NCBI GenBank assembly: GCA_041688015.1
Contig: JBDNIY010000012.1
Coordinates: forward strand, 248,001-312,000
Direction of reading: 5' to 3'
Length of the DNA: 64,000 nucleotides
Source: Parvibaculum sp041688015
GTDB lineage: Bacteria > Pseudomonadota > Alphaproteobacteria > Parvibaculales > Parvibaculaceae
Each line of letters begins with the position of its first letter. The first letter of the stretch is position 1. This document shows positions 61,448-64,000 of this stretch, piece after piece. Made by a program: the position numbers and the translations under genes. The notes under the pieces were generated by a model. That model ran no database searches. It was given only the letters and a program-made list of their open reading frames with translations, and was not told the DNA's origin.

Positions 61448-62410
61448 ATGGACCTCATTTCACGGCACAAGCTACGCCCCGCATCGGAAGACCAACCCCA
61501 AGGATCAGGGTCAGCCGACGAAGACGCCTTGTTTGAGCATCCCATATCCGTCGAGCGCCCGGCGCGGCAAAGACTCCCGATTGTGTTCTCCTCGCCCCAT
61601 AGCGGACGCGTCTATCCCGCATCCTTTATCCAAGGCTCAAATCTCGACGCCACCACGCTGCGCCGTTCCGAGGACAGCTTTGTGGAGGAAATTTTCGCTG
61701 GTGTGGTCGCCTTGGGTGCGCCCCTCATCCATGCCCATTTTCCGCGCGCCTATCTGGATGCCAATCGCGAACCCTATGAACTTGACCCCACCATGTTTGC
61801 CGATCCGCTGCCACCGCATGTCAATACGCGCTCATTGCGCGTTGCAGGCGGGCTCGGCACGATTGCCCGCATCGTCGCCGATGCGACGGAGATCTACCGC
61901 GAACCACTGGCCTATGCCGAAGCAGAGCGCCGGATTCGTCTTCTCTATATGCCTTTTCACGATGCCTTGCGGTCTCTGCTGGAAGAGACACATGAACAAT
62001 TCGGCGGTACCCTGTTGATTGACTGCCATTCCATGCCGTCCATTGGCGGGCCGAGCGATGACGATACAGGTGCCGATCGGCCCGACATCGTGCTCGGCGA
62101 CCGATACGGAACCGCATGCGCCAACGAGATCACCCAGGAAGCTGAACGTGTCCTAAAGCGCCTTGGCTACAGCACAACACGCAACAACCCCTATGCAGGT
62201 GGCTTCAACACCGAGCATTACGGACGTCCGAATCGAGGCCTCCATGCCTTGCAGATCGAGATTAATCGTGGCCTCTACATGAACGAAGCCCGCCTGCAGC
62301 GCGGTCCCGGCCTCAAGCGATTGCGCGCTGACATGTCCAAATTTGTAGCCGAGATGGGCCAGTTGGATATCGCTGCCCTGAACGGGTCGGCCCGCGGCGC
62401 GGCCATTTAG
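61448..62410 (+). CDS. N-formylglutamate amidohydrolase family protein (copy 2)
   Basis: A 320-residue metallohydrolase-type protein, longer than copy 1 by an N-terminal ~45 polar residues and a C-terminal tail. V-F-S-S-P-H-S-G-R-V-Y near residue 47, H-F-P-R-A-Y-L-D-A-N-R-E near 97 and L-I-D-C-H-S-M-P-S near 193 carry the metal and active-site residues. It would hydrolyse N-formylglutamate or a similar N-acyl amino acid. No hut cluster is present. The neighbour cpdR is divergent; the mmgR-like sRNA follows on the other strand. Confidence 0.9.
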   Translation: MDLISRHKLRPASEDQPQGSGSADEDALFEHPISVERPARQRLPIVFSSPHSGRVYPASFIQGSNLDATTLRRSEDSFVEEIFAGVVALGAPLIHAHFPRAYLDANREPYELDPTMFADPLPPHVNTRSLRVAGGLGTIARIVADATEIYREPLAYAEAERRIRLLYMPFHDALRSLLEETHEQFGGTLLIDCHSMPSIGGPSDDDTGADRPDIVLGDRYGTACANEITQEAERVLKRLGYSTTRNNPYAGGFNTEHYGRPNRGLHALQIEINRGLYMNEARLQRGPGLKRLRADMSKFVAEMGQLDIAALNGSARGAAI

Positions 62411-62468
62411 GCGACGGACACCAAATCCCTGAAATGCCAAACCTTTGAGAGAATTGCCTCTTTTTGGC

Positions 62469-62562
62469 AAAAAAAGGGGCCCCGGCGAACCGGGGCCCAA
62501 GTTTAGGGAGGAAACGCCCAAGAAGGGCTACGGCATCAGGAGAAACTCAACTAATGCCGCAA
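62469..62562 (-). ncRNA. mmgR: mmgR/suhB-like (alpha-r8) small RNA
   Basis: Read on the minus strand, about 94 bases form three parts. First a hairpin CGGCAT/ATGCCG (62531-62559) with a 17-base loop; next a small GCCC/GGGC hairpin (GCCCTTCTTGGGC) and the single-stranded TTTCCTCCC; then a 9-bp terminator stem GGGCCCCGG/CCGGGGCCC (62476-62497) ending in a run of seven T. This order, with exposed CCUCC anti-Shine-Dalgarno bases, is what I recall for the rhizobial mmgR/suhB family, an Hfq-dependent regulator of PHB granules. A promoter lies at the right spacing upstream. No CDS explains the conserved hairpins. Confidence 0.72.
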
Positions 62563-62567
62563 CGCAA

Positions 62568-62595
62568 GATATACATTGCGCTGCACAAAAAACAA
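62568..62595 (-). promoter_or_regulatory. Candidate sigma-70 promoter of the sRNA
   Basis: On the minus strand TTGTTT (62590-62595) and TATATC (62568-62573) are separated by 16 bases. A start about 6 bases downstream falls at 62562, the first base of the predicted sRNA. The rest of the gap to 62852 is AT-rich with no gene. Confidence 0.5.
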
Positions 62596-62852
62596 GAGAT
62601 ATTGCAATTTATTTTGCGACATAATTTTGGTAAAAATCGCCAAATTCCGACATAAAGAACAATGTCATCTAAGAAAATTATTACGGTTGCAGCGCAACGA
62701 AGCCTATGACGATTCAACTGTTTACGCCTCATCTCCAACCCACCAACCGCAAAACTTCCTTAAGACCCCCCTGCGCACAATGAAACAGCACCGGAACGGG
62801 CCGGAGCATGTGCGGATAAATGCCTGCCATCGGCGGGCCTGAGGAATGGTGG

Positions 62853-63797
62853 ATGTCGGTTTTTCGGGGATATGGCAAAAAATGGGCAGGGGCCTGTCTT
62901 TTTGGCTTGGCGCTCTGCCTCGTCACACCGCCCGCGCAAGCCCAGACCGAAAGCACCACCAAAGTCACAACCGCATCTTCAAATTCACCATGGTCGCTTT
63001 GCGAGCGCGCCACGGTCGCCGCTGAAATGGCGCAACGTCTGCCGCGCGCCATGCTGTTTTCAGTATCGATGGTCGAATCGGGCCGCTTCAACAAGCAGAC
63101 CCGCCAAACACGCCCTTGGCCTTGGACCATCAACGCTGAGGGTCAGTCCTATTATTTCAAGACCAAAAGCGAAGCCATCGCGGCCACCAAGGCCCTCCTG
63201 AAAGAGGGCATGCGCAGCATCGACATCGGATGCATGCAGGTTAATCTGCGCTATCACCCCAACGCTTTCGCCGATCTTGAGGCCGCCTTCGACCCTGCGA
63301 CCAATGTCGCCTATAGCGCCGATTTTCTGAAACGCCTTTATGGCCGCACTGACTCTTGGCCCGAAGCGATTGCCGCCTATCACTCACAATCAAAAACCCG
63401 CAGCCAGCCCTATTTTGCGCGAGTTATCGACGTGTGGACTGACCAACACGCCCGCATTTCCAAACTCGCTCTTGTGTTGAAGGAACAAGCCAAGGCGCAG
63501 GTCGCCGCCCAGTTGCGGCAGGCGCAGGAAGAACCAGTGTCAACGCTTGCTTCAAACGATGCGCGCCCAGCAATCCTTGCGCCCAAAGTGCTCGCCACGG
63601 AAGATGTTGACGACATCCGAGAGACCGCCGTTGCAGGCGTCGGTTTGCGTCTATCGATTGCCGATGGTGATTTCGCTGAAACAAGATCAGCCTCTTATCA
63701 CCGTCAACCGGAAGTAATGAACGCCGAGACAAACACTGCGCCTGCCCATATCGAAACTAAACCAACCATTCTTGCCGACGCTTCGCCGGGCGTCTGA
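62853..63797 (+). CDS. Lytic transglycosylase (SLT)-like exported protein
   Basis: A 314-residue exported protein; ATG 62853 has GAGGAATGG upstream. The signal peptide (C-L-F-G-L-A-L-C-L-V-T-P-P-A-Q-A) is cleaved near 31. Residues 45-190 resemble a soluble lytic transglycosylase domain: catalytic Glu in S-M-V-E-S-G near 73, G-C-M-Q-V-N-L-R-Y-H near 128 and A-I-A-A-Y-H-S near 172. The C-terminal ~110 residues are Ala/Glu-rich and probably disordered. It would cut peptidoglycan glycan strands, perhaps for a secretion or flagellar machine, but none is nearby. Confidence 0.83.
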   Translation: MSVFRGYGKKWAGACLFGLALCLVTPPAQAQTESTTKVTTASSNSPWSLCERATVAAEMAQRLPRAMLFSVSMVESGRFNKQTRQTRPWPWTINAEGQSYYFKTKSEAIAATKALLKEGMRSIDIGCMQVNLRYHPNAFADLEAAFDPATNVAYSADFLKRLYGRTDSWPEAIAAYHSQSKTRSQPYFARVIDVWTDQHARISKLALVLKEQAKAQVAAQLRQAQEEPVSTLASNDARPAILAPKVLATEDVDDIRETAVAGVGLRLSIADGDFAETRSASYHRQPEVMNAETNTAPAHIETKPTILADASPGV

Positions 63798-63809
63798 AGG
63801 TCCAGCGGC

Positions 63810-64000
63810 CTATTCGCCCCAGCCATGCGGAACAACAAGGCGCAAAATATGTGTGCCCTGCTCGATCACTTGTGGAAGCGATCCACGTGCGTCCCCATCA
63901 ATCTCGACATCAACATCGGCGGCACCTGACACTTCAATACGACGCGCGGGCAGAACCTCGACGTCTGACAGACGCTCGACGCGGCCAAGCCCCAAGGCGA
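63810..64000 (-). CDS. C-terminal end of a diacylglycerol/lipid kinase-like protein (partial)
   Basis: The minus frame entering from the right edge gives about 63 residues to a stop at 63810. It ends V-D-V-E-I-D-G-D-A-R-G-S-L-P-Q-V-I-E and L-R-L-V-V-P, resembling the C-terminal beta-sandwich of YegS/diacylglycerol kinase-type lipid kinases (D-G-E and V-P ending). The catalytic part is outside the window, so this is tentative. It converges on the transglycosylase gene with 12 bases between stops. Confidence 0.55.
   Translation of the reverse strand, partial: ALGLGRVERLSDVEVLPARRIEVSGAADVDVEIDGDARGSLPQVIEQGTHILRLVVPHGWGE

Noticed and set aside
62547..62738. Minus-strand open frame of 63 codons over the sRNA promoter
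   Set aside because: AT-rich, Cys- and Ile-rich peptide without a ribosome site; overlaps the sRNA promoter and 5' end, so it is probably not coding.
1..64000. CRISPR arrays, insertion sequences and prophage genes
   Set aside because: No regular spaced repeats, transposase, integrase or phage structural genes were seen anywhere in the window.

Overview
The window reads as a chromosomal segment of an alphaproteobacterium. Lineage markers are a TrcR/DUF1013 regulator, GapR (DUF2312), a CpdR receiver, a TacA-like sigma-54 activator, COQ9, DUF1244, PAS_5, a three-gene proton-translocating transhydrogenase and a short aa3-oxidase subunit IV. A minus-strand sRNA candidate at the right end resembles the rhizobial mmgR/suhB (alpha-r8) family, and one long palindromic repeat looks like those common in Rhizobiales-type genomes. 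The many acyl-CoA ligase, acyl-CoA dehydrogenase, thiolase/DUF35 and RND genes suggest a lipid- or hydrocarbon-using Rhizobiales/Parvibaculales-like organism. That placement is inference. No phage, plasmid, insertion sequence or CRISPR array is visible.

Left part (1-27 kb): the end of a quinone oxidoreductase, trcR, a decayed membrane-protein gene, YgiQ radical SAM, prpE, a PAP2 phosphatase and a fatty-acyl-CoA ligase. Then come two DUF465 genes around ubiX, a GGDEF cyclase, an EthA-like Baeyer-Villiger monooxygenase, purEK, a PAS_5 protein, COQ9-def and rpsU. After rpsU lies an unexplained stretch (17425-17775). The pntAA-pntAB-pntB operon follows, then cytochrome oxidase subunit IV and a four-gene minus-strand run (alpha/beta hydrolase, thioesterase, ABC1 kinase, oligoendopeptidase F). 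Ubiquinone-linked genes (ubiX, COQ9, ABC1) are scattered rather than clustered.

Middle (26-45 kb): an OmpA-type lipoprotein, the TacA-like regulator preceded by a CtrA-like box, a membrane-bound GH17 protein, gapR, DUF1244 and an N-formylglutamate amidohydrolase. A glycerate kinase-pyruvate kinase pair, hydrolases, a TPR protein, an enoyl-reductase-like protein, a HAD phosphatase, rpmJ, an MFS transporter, an acyl-CoA dehydrogenase and a nitroreductase follow.

Right part (45-64 kb): a DUF35/thiolase/VOC module runs into an envelope lipid-handling locus: DUF1329 protein, MMPL-type RND transporter, GST, TauD-type dioxygenase, LolA-like periplasmic protein and a predicted outer-membrane barrel. 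Next are an HAE1-type RND pump with its adaptor, a second PAP2 protein, tRNA-Val(GAC), cpdR diverging from a second N-formylglutamate amidohydrolase, the mmgR-like sRNA, a lytic transglycosylase-like protein and the 3' end of a lipid-kinase-like gene.

Most of the window is ordinary housekeeping. The parts least explained by known annotation are the MMPL/LolA-like/barrel/DUF1329 locus, the odd region after rpsU, the intergenic repeats and the candidate CtrA and sRNA signals. All family assignments were made by reading the sequence; no database search was run.
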